Shown here in pieces: positions 17,586 to 27,752 of a stretch of 64,000 nt of DNA (position 1 is its first letter; every line of letters starts with the position of its first letter). Made by a program: the position numbers and the translations under genes. The stretch lies in NCBI RefSeq assembly GCF_024206475.1, contig NZ_JAMBPR010000008.1, positions 104,408-168,407 on the forward strand, read 5' to 3'. The notes beneath the pieces are model-generated. The model made no database searches. It had not been told where the DNA came from and saw only the letters and a program-made list of their open reading frames with translations. The DNA comes from Paraburkholderia sp. CNPSo 3274 (GTDB lineage: Bacteria > Pseudomonadota > Gammaproteobacteria > Burkholderiales > Burkholderiaceae).

Positions 17586-20500
17586 ATGTGGATCGTTCGA
17601 CTCGCGCTCAAGCGCCCGTACACGTTCGTCGTGCTCGCGTTGCTGCTTTTGATCGTCGGGCCGCTGACGATCCTGCGCACGCCCACGGACATCTTCCCGA
17701 ACATCGACATTCCGGTGCTCTCGGTGATCTGGACCTACACGGGTCTGCCCGCCGACGAGATGGAAAAGCGCATCGTGCTCAACTACGAGCGCGGCCTTTC
17801 CGTGGCTGTGAACGATATCGAGCACACCGAATCGACGTCGCTCAACGGCATTGCGGTCGTGAAGATCTTTTTCCAGCCGCATGCCAATATCCAGGAAGCG
17901 CTCGCCGAAGTCACGGCGCTGTCACAGGCGCAGTTGCGCTCGCTGCCGCCCGGCATCCAGCCGCCGTTCATCCTGCGCTACAACGCCTCGACGGTGCCGA
18001 TCCTGCGCCTGTCGCTTTCCTCGCCGCAGCTGACCGAGCAGGAGTTGTTCGACTACGGCAACAACTTCCTCAAGACGCAGCTCGCGACCGTGCCGGGCGC
18101 CTCCGCGCCGCTGCCCTATGGCGGCAAGCAGCGGCAGATCATGGTCGACATCGACCAGCGCGCGCTGCAGCAGCACAATCTGTCGCCCATGGACGTGGTG
18201 AACGCGATCAGCGCGCAGAACCTCATCCTGCCTTCGGGGACGGCCAAAATAGGCGCAACCGAATATTCGGTGACGATGAATGCAAGCCCCGACAGCTTAG
18301 CGGGCCTGAACGACATTCCCGTGAAAACCACGGGCAGCGGCACGATCTACATTCGCGACGTGGCGCACGTGCGCGACGGCTACGTGCCGCAAACCAATAT
18401 CGTGCGCGTGGACGGGCAGCGCGCCTCGCTCCTCACCATCAACAAGAGCGGCAATACGTCCACGCTCGAGATCGTGGACCGCATCAAGGAGATGATGCCG
18501 ACGCTGCGCAATCTCGTGCCGAGCTCGCTCAATATCGATCCGGTCGCCGACCAGTCGGTCTTCGTGCGCGCCTCCGTGCAGGGCGTGCTGCGCGAAGCGC
18601 TCATCGCAGCGGCGCTCACGGCGCTCATGATCCTGCTGTTCCTCGGCAACTGGCGCGCCACGCTCATCATCGCGGTATCGATTCCGCTTTCGATGATCAC
18701 CTCGGTCATCGTGCTCGCGGGGCTCGGCGAGACCATCAACATCATGACGCTGGGTGGGCTCGCGCTCGCGGTCGGCATTCTCGTTGACGACGCAACGGTC
18801 GCGATCGAGAACATCAGCCAGCAGCTGGAGCAAGGCAAGACGCTGGAACAGGCGATTCTCGATGGCGCGCATCAAATCGCGATTCCCACGCTCGTCTCCA
18901 CGCTCTCCATCTGCATCGTGTTCGTGCCGATGTTCCTCCTCACGGGCGTGGCGCATTACCTCTTCATCCCGCTCGCGGAAGCCGTGGTGTTCGCGATGCT
19001 GGCGTCGTACTTCTTCTCGCGGACACTCGTGCCCACGCTCGCGAAGTACCTGATGCGCCATCATCACAAGGCCGCCGACCTGCATCACATGCATGGCACG
19101 ACGCGCAACCCGTTCATGCGCGTGCATCTCGCGTTCGAACGCGGCTTCGAGGGGCTGCGCGAGCGCTATCGCGTGTTTCTCACGGCGCGGGTGAAACAGC
19201 CCGTGTGGTTCGTCGTAGCGTTTCTCGCTTGCTGTGGCGCGTCGCTGCTGCTCATGCCGTTCCTCGGGCGCGACTTCTTTCCGCAGGTCGATGCGGGCAC
19301 CATCGCGCTGCACGTGCGCGCGAAAACCGGTATGCGCGTCGAGGAAACCGCCGTGCTCGTCGACCGTATCGACAAGCGCGTGCGCACGCTGATTCCGCCG
19401 GGCGAACTGCATTCGATCATCGACAACATCGGCCTGCCGGTCTCGGGCATCAACCTCTCGTACAGCAACACGGGCACCATCGGCACCTCCGACGCAGACG
19501 TGCTGATCTCGCTGAACGAGGACCATCACGCCACCGCCGGTTACGTGCGCCTCTTGCGGCGCACGCTCAACGACGAGTTCCCGGGCGTGCAGTTCGCCTT
19601 CCTGCCCGCCGACATCGTGAGCCAGACGCTGAACTTCGGCATGCCTTCGCCCATCGACGTGCAGATCGTGGGCCGCGACGTGGCCGGCAACCGCGCGTTC
19701 GCGGCGAAGCTGCTCGCGCGGCTGCGCGGCGTGCCTGGTTTCGCCGACGCGCGGATCCAGCAGCCCGCGGACCTGCCGCGCATCTTCATCGACGTGGACC
19801 GCACGCGCGCGCAGCAGGCGGGCTTCACGCAGAAGGACGTGGCGAGCGACCTGCTCATCACGCTCTCGGGCAGCCAGCAGACCACGCCCACGTTCTGGCT
19901 CAATCCGGTCAACGGCGTGAGCTACAACGTCGTGACCGAAGCCCCGCAATACACGATCGATTCGCTGCAATCGCTCGCCAACATTCCGCTCACCGCGAAC
20001 GGGCGCAGTAACATACTGGGCTCGCTCGCGAGCATGCAGCGCGTGTCGGGCGACGCGGTGGTCACGCACTACAACGCGCAGACCACCATCGACATTTACG
20101 GCACCGCCGACGGGCGCGACCTGGGCGCCGTTTCCGACGACATCGCGAAGATCATCGACCAGACGCGCGGCGAACTGCCAAAGACGTCGAGCATCAAGCT
20201 GCGCGGCCAGGTACAGACGATGAACGATTCGTTCTCCGGATTGTTCGGCGGGCTCATCTTCGCAATCGTGCTCGTGTATCTGCTGATCGTCGTGAACTTC
20301 CAGTCGTGGCTCGATCCGTTCATCATCGTCACGGCGCTGCCGGGCGCGCTCGCGGGCATTGTCTGGATGCTGTTCCTCACGCACACCACGCTTTCCATTC
20401 CCGCGCTCACGGGCGCGATCATGTGTATCGGCATCGCCACGGCGAACTCCATTCTCGTCATCAGCTTCGCGCGCGAGCAGTTGCGTCTGCACGGCGACGC

Positions 20501-20768
20501 GGCGCGCGCCGCGATCGAGGCGGGCTACACGCGCTTTCGCCCGGTGCTCATGACCGCGCTCGCCATGGTGATCGGCATGGTGCCGATGGCCATCGGCCTT
20601 GGCGAAGGCGGCGAGCAGAACGCGCCGCTCGGGCGCGCCGTGATCGGCGGCCTCGCGGTGGGCACGCTCGCCACGCTGATCTTCGTACCCGTGGTGTTCT
20701 CGCTCATTTACCGCAGGCTCGGCGAGCGCCGCCAGCGCGCCAGTGAAAACGTGGTGCCCAAATCATGA
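17586..20768 (+). CDS. RND efflux pump inner-membrane transporter (HAE1 type)
   Basis: 1060 residues, the normal length for hydrophobe/amphiphile RND pumps. It has 12 helices with two large periplasmic loops. Helix 4 carries the proton-relay Asp pair in GILVDDATVAIENI. FFPQVDAGTIALHVR and the duplicated architecture are typical. It exports lipophilic compounds from the membrane or periplasm by proton antiport, as a trimer with the adaptor and outer-membrane gene that follow. The gene order pump-adaptor-outer membrane is less usual than adaptor-pump-outer membrane. No local regulator gene is adjacent. Substrate unknown. Confidence 0.95.
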   Translation: MWIVRLALKRPYTFVVLALLLLIVGPLTILRTPTDIFPNIDIPVLSVIWTYTGLPADEMEKRIVLNYERGLSVAVNDIEHTESTSLNGIAVVKIFFQPHANIQEALAEVTALSQAQLRSLPPGIQPPFILRYNASTVPILRLSLSSPQLTEQELFDYGNNFLKTQLATVPGASAPLPYGGKQRQIMVDIDQRALQQHNLSPMDVVNAISAQNLILPSGTAKIGATEYSVTMNASPDSLAGLNDIPVKTTGSGTIYIRDVAHVRDGYVPQTNIVRVDGQRASLLTINKSGNTSTLEIVDRIKEMMPTLRNLVPSSLNIDPVADQSVFVRASVQGVLREALIAAALTALMILLFLGNWRATLIIAVSIPLSMITSVIVLAGLGETINIMTLGGLALAVGILVDDATVAIENISQQLEQGKTLEQAILDGAHQIAIPTLVSTLSICIVFVPMFLLTGVAHYLFIPLAEAVVFAMLASYFFSRTLVPTLAKYLMRHHHKAADLHHMHGTTRNPFMRVHLAFERGFEGLRERYRVFLTARVKQPVWFVVAFLACCGASLLLMPFLGRDFFPQVDAGTIALHVRAKTGMRVEETAVLVDRIDKRVRTLIPPGELHSIIDNIGLPVSGINLSYSNTGTIGTSDADVLISLNEDHHATAGYVRLLRRTLNDEFPGVQFAFLPADIVSQTLNFGMPSPIDVQIVGRDVAGNRAFAAKLLARLRGVPGFADARIQQPADLPRIFIDVDRTRAQQAGFTQKDVASDLLITLSGSQQTTPTFWLNPVNGVSYNVVTEAPQYTIDSLQSLANIPLTANGRSNILGSLASMQRVSGDAVVTHYNAQTTIDIYGTADGRDLGAVSDDIAKIIDQTRGELPKTSSIKLRGQVQTMNDSFSGLFGGLIFAIVLVYLLIVVNFQSWLDPFIIVTALPGALAGIVWMLFLTHTTLSIPALTGAIMCIGIATANSILVISFAREQLRLHGDAARAAIEAGYTRFRPVLMTALAMVIGMVPMAIGLGEGGEQNAPLGRAVIGGLAVGTLATLIFVPVVFSLIYRRLGERRQRASENVVPKS

Positions 20769-20778
20769 ATAACCTGTC

Positions 20779-22023
20779 ATGACGAATCATTCGCAAACGC
20801 CTTCGCCGCAAGCGCCGCATGGTCCTCATAAACCGCGGCGCTGGCCCATCGTGCTCGCCGCGCTCGTCGTGCTCGGCCTCGCGGCGCAGGGCATCTGGTC
20901 GCGCCATAGCGCGCACGCGGCGCTCGAACGCGAGGCAACAACCGCGAGCACGCTTTCCGTGCAGGTGGTCACGCCGCAGCGCTCGGCGCGCGCGCTCGAC
21001 CTCGTGCTGCCCGGCACCGTGCAGGCCTTTCTCGACACGCCGATCTACGCGCGCACGAGCGGTTATCTGCGCAAGTGGTACTTCGACATCGGCGCGCACG
21101 TGAAGGCGGGCCAACTGCTCGCCGAAATCGACGCTCCCGAAGTGGACGACCAGTTGCGTGCCGCGCGCGCCGATCTCGCCAACGCCGAAGCGAACTACGC
21201 GCTTGCGAAGACCACCGCCGACCGCTGGACACAGATGCTGCAAACGCGCTCGGTGGCGAAGCAGGACACCGACGAAAAAGTCGGCGACATGCTCGCGAAA
21301 AAGGCCACGCTCGATTCCGCGCGCTTCAACGTCTCGCGGCTCTCGCAACTGCAGTCGTACGAACGCGTGACCGCGCCCTTCGACGGCATCGTCACGGCGC
21401 GCAACGTGGACGTGGGCGCGCTCATCGACGCGGGCAACGGCGGCACCTCGCAAAGGGAGCTGTTCCATCTTGCGCAGGCCGACCGTCTGCGCGTGTACGC
21501 GAACGTGCCTCAGGCTTACGCGCAGCAGATCCGCGTGCAGCGGCACGCGTACCTCACGCTCAACGAGGCGCAGGGCAAGCACTTTCCTGGCATCGTCGCG
21601 CGCACGGCGGGCGCGGTCGATGCACAGCAGCGCACCATGCTGGTCGAGGTCGATGTGGACAACCGCAGCGGCGAGCTGCTGCCCGGCGCTTATGCGCAGG
21701 TCCACTTCGCGCTCGACGGCTCGGCCACGCCCGTCACCTTGCCCGGTAACGCCTTCCTGTTCCGCCCCGACGGCGTGAAAGTGGCGACCGTCGATGCGCA
21801 AAACCGCGTGAAGCTCGTGAAGGTCACGCTCGGCACCGACTTCGGTACGCGCGTGGCGGTGGCGGCGGGGCTCACGGGCGACGAGCGCGTGATCGTCAAT
21901 CCGCAGGACGCGATCGTCGACGGCACGCCGGTGCGCATCGTGCAGCCGCACGGCGAGCACGAGGCCGGTCCGGCGCATGGCGCGAGCGGTGCGGGCAGCA
22001 ACGCGCAAGCGCAGGGCGAATGA
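20779..22023 (+). CDS. RND efflux periplasmic adaptor (membrane fusion protein)
   Basis: 414 residues. A single N-terminal membrane anchor (WPIVLAALVVLGLAAQGIW) is followed by lipoyl half-motifs (YARTSGYLRKWYFDIGAHVK and RVTAPFDGIVTARNVDVG) flanking a coiled-coil hairpin, then beta-barrel and membrane-proximal domains. It bridges the pump and the outer-membrane channel. It starts 10 bp after the pump gene and overlaps the next gene by 4 nt (ATGA). The C-terminus is His/Gly/Ala-rich low complexity. Confidence 0.94.
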   Translation: MTNHSQTPSPQAPHGPHKPRRWPIVLAALVVLGLAAQGIWSRHSAHAALEREATTASTLSVQVVTPQRSARALDLVLPGTVQAFLDTPIYARTSGYLRKWYFDIGAHVKAGQLLAEIDAPEVDDQLRAARADLANAEANYALAKTTADRWTQMLQTRSVAKQDTDEKVGDMLAKKATLDSARFNVSRLSQLQSYERVTAPFDGIVTARNVDVGALIDAGNGGTSQRELFHLAQADRLRVYANVPQAYAQQIRVQRHAYLTLNEAQGKHFPGIVARTAGAVDAQQRTMLVEVDVDNRSGELLPGAYAQVHFALDGSATPVTLPGNAFLFRPDGVKVATVDAQNRVKLVKVTLGTDFGTRVAVAAGLTGDERVIVNPQDAIVDGTPVRIVQPHGEHEAGPAHGASGAGSNAQAQGE

Positions 22024-23585
22024 TGAAGCACGCGCGTATTCGACTGTTCGCGTTGGCCATGCTTGCTGCGCTCGGCGGCTGCACGGTAGGCCCCGACTAC
22101 GTGCGCCCGACCATGCCCGTGGCCGCGACGTTCAAGGAACTCGAAGGCACGGGCTGGACGATTGCGCAGCCCGCGGACAACGCGTCGCGCGGCGCGTGGT
22201 GGACGATCTACAAGGACGCCACGCTCGACGCACTCGAAGCCCAGGTCGAAAGCGCGAACCAGAACGTGCAGGCCGCGCAGGCGCACTTTCGCGCGGCGCG
22301 CGCGAACGTCGCGCAGCAGCGCTCGAGCTATTTCCCGCTCGTGACGGCGAGCGGCGACTTTTCGCGCTACCGCACCTCGCAGAATGTGCTGTACACGTCG
22401 AAGGCCGGTCAAACGATCAACGACTACTCCGTGGGCATCGACGCCACCTGGGAGCCCGACATCTGGGGCCGCGTCGCGCGCAACGTCGAGGCCGCGAAAG
22501 CGAGCGCGCAGGCGAGCGCCGCCGACATGCAGGCCGTGCTGCTCTCCATGCAGGCCGAACTCGCGACCGACTACTTCGAGCTGCGCGGCATCGACCGCGA
22601 ACGCCAGCTGCTCGACGACACGATCAAGGCCTACCGAGAATCGCTCGAACTCACGCAGAACCGCTACGCGGGCGGCATCGCCACCGACGCCGATGTGGGC
22701 CAGGCGCAAACGCAGCTGCAGACCACCGAGGCGCAAGCGATCGATCTCGGCGTGCAGCGCGCGCAACTCGAGCATGCGATTGCGATTCTCATCGGCCAGT
22801 CGCCTTCCACGTTCACGCTCGCTGCCGCGCCGAAGCAGGACTACGCGGTGCGCGCAGTCGCGAGCCCGCCGGGCGTGCCATCGACGCTGCTCGAACGGCG
22901 CCCCGACATCGCGGCTGCCGAGCGACGCGTAGCCGCCGCGAACGCGCAGGTGGGCGTGGCGACGGCGGCGTTCTTCCCGAGCCTCATGCTCGCGGTCACG
23001 GGCGGGCTGGAGGCGACCAACTTCAGCCAGTGGCTCGTCGCGCCCGCGCGCTTCTGGGCGCTCGGGCCGACGCTCGCGGGCACGCTGATCGACTTCGGCG
23101 GCCGCGAGGCAGTGCGCGACGAAGCGCGCGCCCAATATGACGAGAATGTCGCGCAGTATCGCCAAACGGTGCTCGACGCCTTCGGCGAGGTCGAGGACAA
23201 CCTCGCGGCGCTGCGCGTGCTGGAGCAGGAGGCAACGGCCCAGGACCGCGCGGTGGATGCCGCGCAGCGCACGCTCGTCACCATTAACAATCGCTATCTC
23301 GGCGGCGCGATCACGTATCTCGACGTGGTGGTCGCGCAAACCACGGCGCTCACCAACGAACGCCAGGCCGTGGCGATCTCGCGCCGGCGCATGGCGGCGA
23401 GCGTCGCGCTCGTGAAGGCGCTGGGCGGCGGCTGGAGCGCGGCGGATTTGCCGGGCGATGCGGCGCTAGTGCACCCGGACGATGCGCAAAAAGCGCAGCC
23501 CGCCAGCGGGCCGCACGGCGCTTCGGCGAGCGCACCGAGCGCCGCTCGCGGCGCACAGCCTGGCGCATCGCGCTCTCCGGGCTAA
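22020..23585 (+). CDS. RND efflux outer-membrane lipoprotein (NodT/OprM family)
   Basis: 521 residues. The lipoprotein signal ends AALGGC with the lipidated Cys at residue 21, followed by TVGPDYVRP, the family N-terminal signature. It carries two TolC-type outer-membrane-efflux repeats (NQNVQAAQAHFRAARANVAQ and QVGVATAAFFPSLMLAVTGG) that trimerise into a channel. It is the third gene of the efflux operon and its start overlaps the adaptor stop (ATGA). The tail is a Gly/Ala/Ser-rich extension. Confidence 0.94.
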   Translation: MMKHARIRLFALAMLAALGGCTVGPDYVRPTMPVAATFKELEGTGWTIAQPADNASRGAWWTIYKDATLDALEAQVESANQNVQAAQAHFRAARANVAQQRSSYFPLVTASGDFSRYRTSQNVLYTSKAGQTINDYSVGIDATWEPDIWGRVARNVEAAKASAQASAADMQAVLLSMQAELATDYFELRGIDRERQLLDDTIKAYRESLELTQNRYAGGIATDADVGQAQTQLQTTEAQAIDLGVQRAQLEHAIAILIGQSPSTFTLAAAPKQDYAVRAVASPPGVPSTLLERRPDIAAAERRVAAANAQVGVATAAFFPSLMLAVTGGLEATNFSQWLVAPARFWALGPTLAGTLIDFGGREAVRDEARAQYDENVAQYRQTVLDAFGEVEDNLAALRVLEQEATAQDRAVDAAQRTLVTINNRYLGGAITYLDVVVAQTTALTNERQAVAISRRRMAASVALVKALGGGWSAADLPGDAALVHPDDAQKAQPASGPHGASASAPSAARGAQPGASRSPG

Positions 23586-23689
23586 GCGGCCACGCGGTTG
23601 CACCAGGCACCCGGCCTGCGGCGCTCGACAACGCCAGTTGCCCAACAGGCGTATCGTTGCGCCTTCGCAATATTGCTGGAGATCCTGTC

Positions 23690-24916
23690 GTGACTGCATC
23701 ACCGGGCGCCCCGCGCACCTCCGCGCCCACCGCCGTTCCGTACATCGAACGCGGCACCCCCGAATTCTGGCGCGCAAGCCTCGCGCTGCTGTTCGCCGGC
23801 TACGCCACCTTTTCGCTTCTCTACTGCGTGCAGCCGCTCCTGCCCGCATTCTCCGAAACCTTCGGCGTGAGCCCCGCGCAGAGCAGCCTCTCGCTCTCGC
23901 TCACTACGGCCGCGCTCGCCATCGCGATTTTCGTCGCGGGCTTCGTCTCCGAAGGCTGGAGCCGGCGCGGCATGATGACCGCGTCGCTGTGCGCCTCGTC
24001 GCTGCTCACGCTCGCCACCGCCTTCGTGCCGCACTGGCACCCGTTGCTCGTGCTGCGCACACTCCAGGGCATCGCGCTGGGCGGCGTGCCCGCCGTGGCC
24101 ATGGCCTGGCTCGCCGAGGAAATGCACCCGGACGGCCTCGGCCTTTCGATGGGCCTCTACGTGGGCGGCACGGCTGTCGGCGGCATGGCGGGGCGCGTGA
24201 TCACGGGCATCGTCACCGACCTGTTCGGCTGGCGTGCGGCCGTGGCCGTGATCGGCGTGCTCGGGCTCGCCTCCATGTTCGCGTTCCGCTCGCTCCTGCC
24301 GCCCTCGCGTCACTTCGTGCCGAAGAGCGGCCTGGGCTTCGCGCATCACCGCGCCGCGCTGCTGCGCCATTTCGCGCGGCCGGGCCTGCCCATGCTGTTC
24401 GCCATGGGCTTCGTGCTGATGGGCAGCTTCGTCACGCTCTACAACTACATCGGCTACCGGTTGATCGCGCCGCCTTATCACATGAGCCAGGCGGCCATCG
24501 GCGCGATTTTCCTCGTCTACCTGACCGGCGTGGTTGCCTCGCCGTGGTCGGGCCGCATGGCCGACACTTTCGGGCGCGCTCGCGTGCTAATCGCCAGTCT
24601 CGCGCTGATGCTCACGGGCGTCGTGCTCACGCTGTTCGCGCCGCTCACGGCGATTGCGGCGGGCATCGCCTGCTTGACGATCGGCTTCTTCGCGGGGCAT
24701 GCGGTAGCGAGCGGCTGGGTTGGCCGGCTCGCGCGCGAAGCGAAGGGTCAGGCCGCTGCGCTTTACCTGCTCGCCTATTACCTCGGGTCGAGCGTGATGG
24801 GTTCGATCGGCGGACACTTCTGGGCCGGGGCGGGCTGGGGCGGCGTGGCCGGCCTCGTGATCGCGCTGCTGGTCGTGGGGCTCGCACTGGCGCTCACGTT
24901 GCGCAAAGCGGCCTGA
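23690..24916 (+). CDS. MFS transporter, YnfM-like drug/arabinose exporter family
   Basis: 408 residues and 12 helices. The segments LYCVQPLLPAFSETFGVSP and GFVSEGWSRRGMM match the YnfM/AraJ-like branch, and the ALGGVPAVAMAWLAEEM motif follows. The GTG start at 23690 has GGAG about 8 nt upstream; an in-frame TTG at 23657 is weaker. It lies 104 bp after the RND operon in the same direction but has its own ribosome-binding site, so it may be transcribed separately. It probably acts as a proton-driven exporter; substrate unknown. Confidence 0.88.
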   Translation: MTASPGAPRTSAPTAVPYIERGTPEFWRASLALLFAGYATFSLLYCVQPLLPAFSETFGVSPAQSSLSLSLTTAALAIAIFVAGFVSEGWSRRGMMTASLCASSLLTLATAFVPHWHPLLVLRTLQGIALGGVPAVAMAWLAEEMHPDGLGLSMGLYVGGTAVGGMAGRVITGIVTDLFGWRAAVAVIGVLGLASMFAFRSLLPPSRHFVPKSGLGFAHHRAALLRHFARPGLPMLFAMGFVLMGSFVTLYNYIGYRLIAPPYHMSQAAIGAIFLVYLTGVVASPWSGRMADTFGRARVLIASLALMLTGVVLTLFAPLTAIAAGIACLTIGFFAGHAVASGWVGRLAREAKGQAAALYLLAYYLGSSVMGSIGGHFWAGAGWGGVAGLVIALLVVGLALALTLRKAA

Positions 24917-25206
24917 GCCTGCGAAGTCGCCTGCGCGGCACAATCGAAAGGCATCCGTAATATTCAGACGACTCGCGATTTGCGGGGCGCGCGCATCGCA
25001 CCGCAGCGGAACTCCGCCTCTGGCGGCCTTTTGCGGCGCGGCGCACGCTTCACGGGCACCCTTACGGCGCACGCGCGCGCCGCTGTGCTCGCCGCCCTCA
25101 CCTATACTCGATTTCAGGCCCGGGGCCGCAGCGTCACGCGATTGGCATGACGACGAGAACGACAACCATTGCGAGCCTTCGTCGCGCATACGATAAGGAG
25201 ACGAGC
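24917..25206. other. Intergenic region
   Basis: 290 bp without an evident gene. An AT-richer patch near 24956-24965 could be promoter sequence for the small membrane protein at 25207. Confidence 0.35.
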
Positions 25207-25392
25207 ATGCAAGGTTATTTCACGATCGGCGATTTCGTGATGATCATCCCGATGGCCCTCGCTGGCGCGCTCTTTCTTGGCGCGGTGCCGTGCGCGACGG
25301 AATTCAGACACAACACGCTGCGCGTGATCGGCGCGCTGATCGGCGTGCTCGCGGCCGTTGCGCTCGTCGAGACGCTGCCGGCGCTGATGTAG
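25207..25392 (+). CDS. Small two-helix membrane protein (hypothetical)
   Basis: 61 residues, almost entirely two transmembrane helices (GDFVMIIPMALAGALFLGAV and VIGALIGVLAAVALVETLP). The ATG at 25207 follows AAGGAG 7 nt upstream; an in-frame ATG at 25147 would add a basic, non-conserved leader. No function recognised. The stop is embedded in an 8-bp hairpin (AGCGTACG, loop TTTGC, CGTACGCT at 25391-25411). Confidence 0.7.
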   Translation: MQGYFTIGDFVMIIPMALAGALFLGAVPCATEFRHNTLRVIGALIGVLAAVALVETLPALM

Positions 25393-25519
25393 CGTACGTT
25401 TGCCGTACGCTTCGTACGCACGGCGGCTCGTGATGCGCCGGCGCGAAGTGACGATGCAGCATCCTCAGGGCTCAAAGCGCCGCGGCTTGCGCGCACGCGC
25501 GCCACTCGCTCGCACCATC

Positions 25520-26548
25520 TCAGCCGGGATCGACGCCCGGCTGCACTCCCTTGAACTGACGCAACGCAGCGGCGAGATAATCCGTTCGCGCCGCCGCGCC
25601 TGCGGCCTCTTCCGCGTGCGCGAGCGCGGGCAGCGCTGTCCACGGCAACGTCGGATGCAGATGATGCTGGCGATGCAGATGGTGATTCATCAGCAGCACG
25701 CCCAGTGCGCGCGGCACGCGAAAATCCCGCGCGCGGCCCGGTTCGTCGAGCGCGACGCCGTAGTGCGGCAGGTTGTCGGCTAGCGATAGCCACAGTCCGC
25801 GCAGGTAGATCGCCGCGAGCAGCACGGGCCAAGCGTTGCCATAGAGGGCGAACGAAGCGCCATAGAGCGCCAGCGACGCAAGCCAGTCGCGCCGCGCGCG
25901 GCGGCGCCTCACGGGATCGGCGGCGTGGTTCTCGAAGAGCCGCTGCACCTGCACGCCTTCGCGGCCATGCGCGCCCACGCCGCGCGCAATGATGGCGCGC
26001 GCGAGCCGCGCCGGGACAAACGCCAAAAGTGGCAGCAGCAATTCGGCGAGGTACAGGCCGCCCATCAGCCGCCCGTAGTACGCCACGCGACGACGCCAGC
26101 GCGGGCCGCTCGCGTCGTGCGTGTCGTGCACATCGGGCCGGTCGAACGGCTCGCGCGTGAAGCGGTGATGCATCAGGTGTCCGAAACGCACGGCGTCGAA
26201 CGGCATTGCCAGACCGATCGAGAGCGCGCGGGCGAGCCACTCGTTCACACGCCGGTCGCCCGCCAGTTGCCCGTGTATGCCTTCGTGGATGAGCCCCCAG
26301 TGGATCGGCGTGGCGAGCACGACGGGAGCGAGCGTCGCCAGCAGGGCGAGCGTCGGCCCGCCCGCTGCGTCCAGCAAAAGCGGCAATCCGATGAGTTCGT
26401 AGCAGAGCACCGTGAACGCGAACACGATCAGCGCGGCATTCGTGCGAGCCGCCGATGCAGGTGGTGGTCGGTTCGTTGGCCGCCTGGCGGGTTCAGCGCG
26501 CGTGGCGGACGGGGAAAGCGCTTCAGATTCGGCGCTCAAGGACTCCAT
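25520..26548 (-). CDS. Membrane fatty-acid desaturase family protein
   Basis: 342 residues. It has the three histidine clusters of integral-membrane di-iron desaturases/hydroxylases: HEGIHG, HLMHHRF and HHLHRQHHLHP, with hydrophobic spans between them. The family introduces double bonds or hydroxyls into acyl chains or carotenoids. The start at 26548 (MESLSAES) follows GAGG; a longer frame to 26593 lacks a site. It stands alone, between a small membrane protein and the aldo/keto reductase, so the substrate is not suggested by context. Confidence 0.85.
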   Translation of the reverse strand: MESLSAESEALSPSATRAEPARRPTNRPPPASAARTNAALIVFAFTVLCYELIGLPLLLDAAGGPTLALLATLAPVVLATPIHWGLIHEGIHGQLAGDRRVNEWLARALSIGLAMPFDAVRFGHLMHHRFTREPFDRPDVHDTHDASGPRWRRRVAYYGRLMGGLYLAELLLPLLAFVPARLARAIIARGVGAHGREGVQVQRLFENHAADPVRRRRARRDWLASLALYGASFALYGNAWPVLLAAIYLRGLWLSLADNLPHYGVALDEPGRARDFRVPRALGVLLMNHHLHRQHHLHPTLPWTALPALAHAEEAAGAAARTDYLAAALRQFKGVQPGVDPG

Positions 26549-26658
26549 GGTGTTTCCTCGCGGCAAAGTCTGCCGCGACGTTAGCAGGGCCACATGACAA
26601 AGCGAAGAACCGCGCGCCGTGCGGCCATGGCCGATGTGCGCCCGATCGTTCGCGCATA

Positions 26659-26694
26659 AAAAAACCGCCTCGCGAGGAGACGGTTCTTTGCGCA
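26659..26694 (-). terminator. Intrinsic terminator of the aldo/keto reductase gene
   Basis: On the minus strand AACCGTCTC pairs with GAGGCGGTT (one G-T wobble) and a run of T follows (plus-strand A run at 26658-26664). It sits just downstream of the reductase stop. Confidence 0.85.
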
Positions 26695-26708
26695 GGGAAG
26701 CGGGCCGC

Positions 26709-27752
26709 TCAGACGTGCTGATCGGTCGAGGGCTTCTCCCAGAGATTCACGCCGCCTTCGGTCGCATAGCGGTCGATCTCCGCGAGTTCTTCCTTCGAGA
26801 ACGCCAGGTTCTTCAGCGCCGCGACGTTCTCGCGCACCTGATCCGCGCGGCTCGCACCGATTAGCGCCGAGGTCACACGGCCGCCGCGCAGCGTCCAGGC
26901 GATCGCCATCTGCGCGAGACTCTGGCCGCGGCGCAGCGCGAGTTCGTTGAGCTTGCGTACGTGTTCGATGTTCTGCGCGCTCAGGTGTTCGCTCTTGAGC
27001 GATCCGCCGCCCGGGCGGTTCACACGCGCGTCTTCGGGCACGCCGTTGAGGTACTTGTTCGTGAGCACGCCCTGCGCGAGCGGCGTGAACGCAATGCTGC
27101 CCGTGCCCAGGTCCTCGAGCGTGTCGAGCAGTTCTTCCTCGACCCAGCGGTTGAGCATGTTGTACGACGGCTGGTGAATGAGCAGCGGCACCTTGTACTC
27201 GGCGAGCAGCTTCGCCATTTCGCGGGTCTTCGCGGGCGAATACGACGAGATGCCGACATAGAGCGCCTTGCCCTGCTGCACGGCCGTGGCCAGCGCGCCC
27301 GCCGTTTCCTCGAGCGGCGTTTCCACGTCGAAGCGGTGCGAATAGAAGATGTCGACGTAGTCGAGGCCCATGCGCTGCAGGCTCTGGTCGAGGCTCGCAA
27401 GCACGTACTTGCGCGAGCCGCCGCCCTGGCCGTACGGGCCCGGCCACATGTCCCAGCCCGCCTTCGACGAGATCAGCAACTCGTCGCGGTACGGACGGAA
27501 ATCGTCCTTGAAAATGCGGCCGAAGTTCGTTTCGGCGCTGCCGTACGGCGGGCCGTAGTTGTTCGCGAGGTCGAAGTGCGTAATGCCGAGATCGAACGCG
27601 GTGCGCAGGATATCGCGCTGGGTCGAGATCGGCGTGGTGTCGCCGAAGTTGTGCCACAGACCGAGCGACAGTGCGGGCAGCTTGAGCCCCGACTTGCCGC
27701 AAAAGCGGTACTGCATGTCCGAATAGCGTTCTGAGGCTGCTTCGTAAGCCAT
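26709..27752 (-). CDS. gpr: Aldo/keto reductase, YghZ/Gpr type
   Basis: 347 residues. The catalytic tetrad of the AKR fold can be placed: Asp in FDLANNYG with Tyr in the same segment, Lys in LISSKAGWDMWP and His in DIFYSHRFD. The GGGSRKYVLASLDQSL region is characteristic of the AKR14/YghZ branch (L-glyceraldehyde 3-phosphate reductase in E. coli). It should be a cytosolic NADPH-dependent reductase that detoxifies aldehydes. Start at 27752 (MAYEAASERY). It is monocistronic with its own terminator. Confidence 0.92.
   Translation of the reverse strand: MAYEAASERYSDMQYRFCGKSGLKLPALSLGLWHNFGDTTPISTQRDILRTAFDLGITHFDLANNYGPPYGSAETNFGRIFKDDFRPYRDELLISSKAGWDMWPGPYGQGGGSRKYVLASLDQSLQRMGLDYVDIFYSHRFDVETPLEETAGALATAVQQGKALYVGISSYSPAKTREMAKLLAEYKVPLLIHQPSYNMLNRWVEEELLDTLEDLGTGSIAFTPLAQGVLTNKYLNGVPEDARVNRPGGGSLKSEHLSAQNIEHVRKLNELALRRGQSLAQMAIAWTLRGGRVTSALIGASRADQVRENVAALKNLAFSKEELAEIDRYATEGGVNLWEKPSTDQHV

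Noticed and set aside
18297..20492. 731-codon open frame antisense to the RND pump
   Set aside because: Shadow frame; low-complexity Arg/Glu/His-rich translation, while the plus strand encodes a clear RND transporter.
25391..25411. Perfect 8-bp hairpin after the 61-residue membrane protein as a terminator
   Set aside because: No T run follows, so it was noted within the gene entry rather than called as a terminator.
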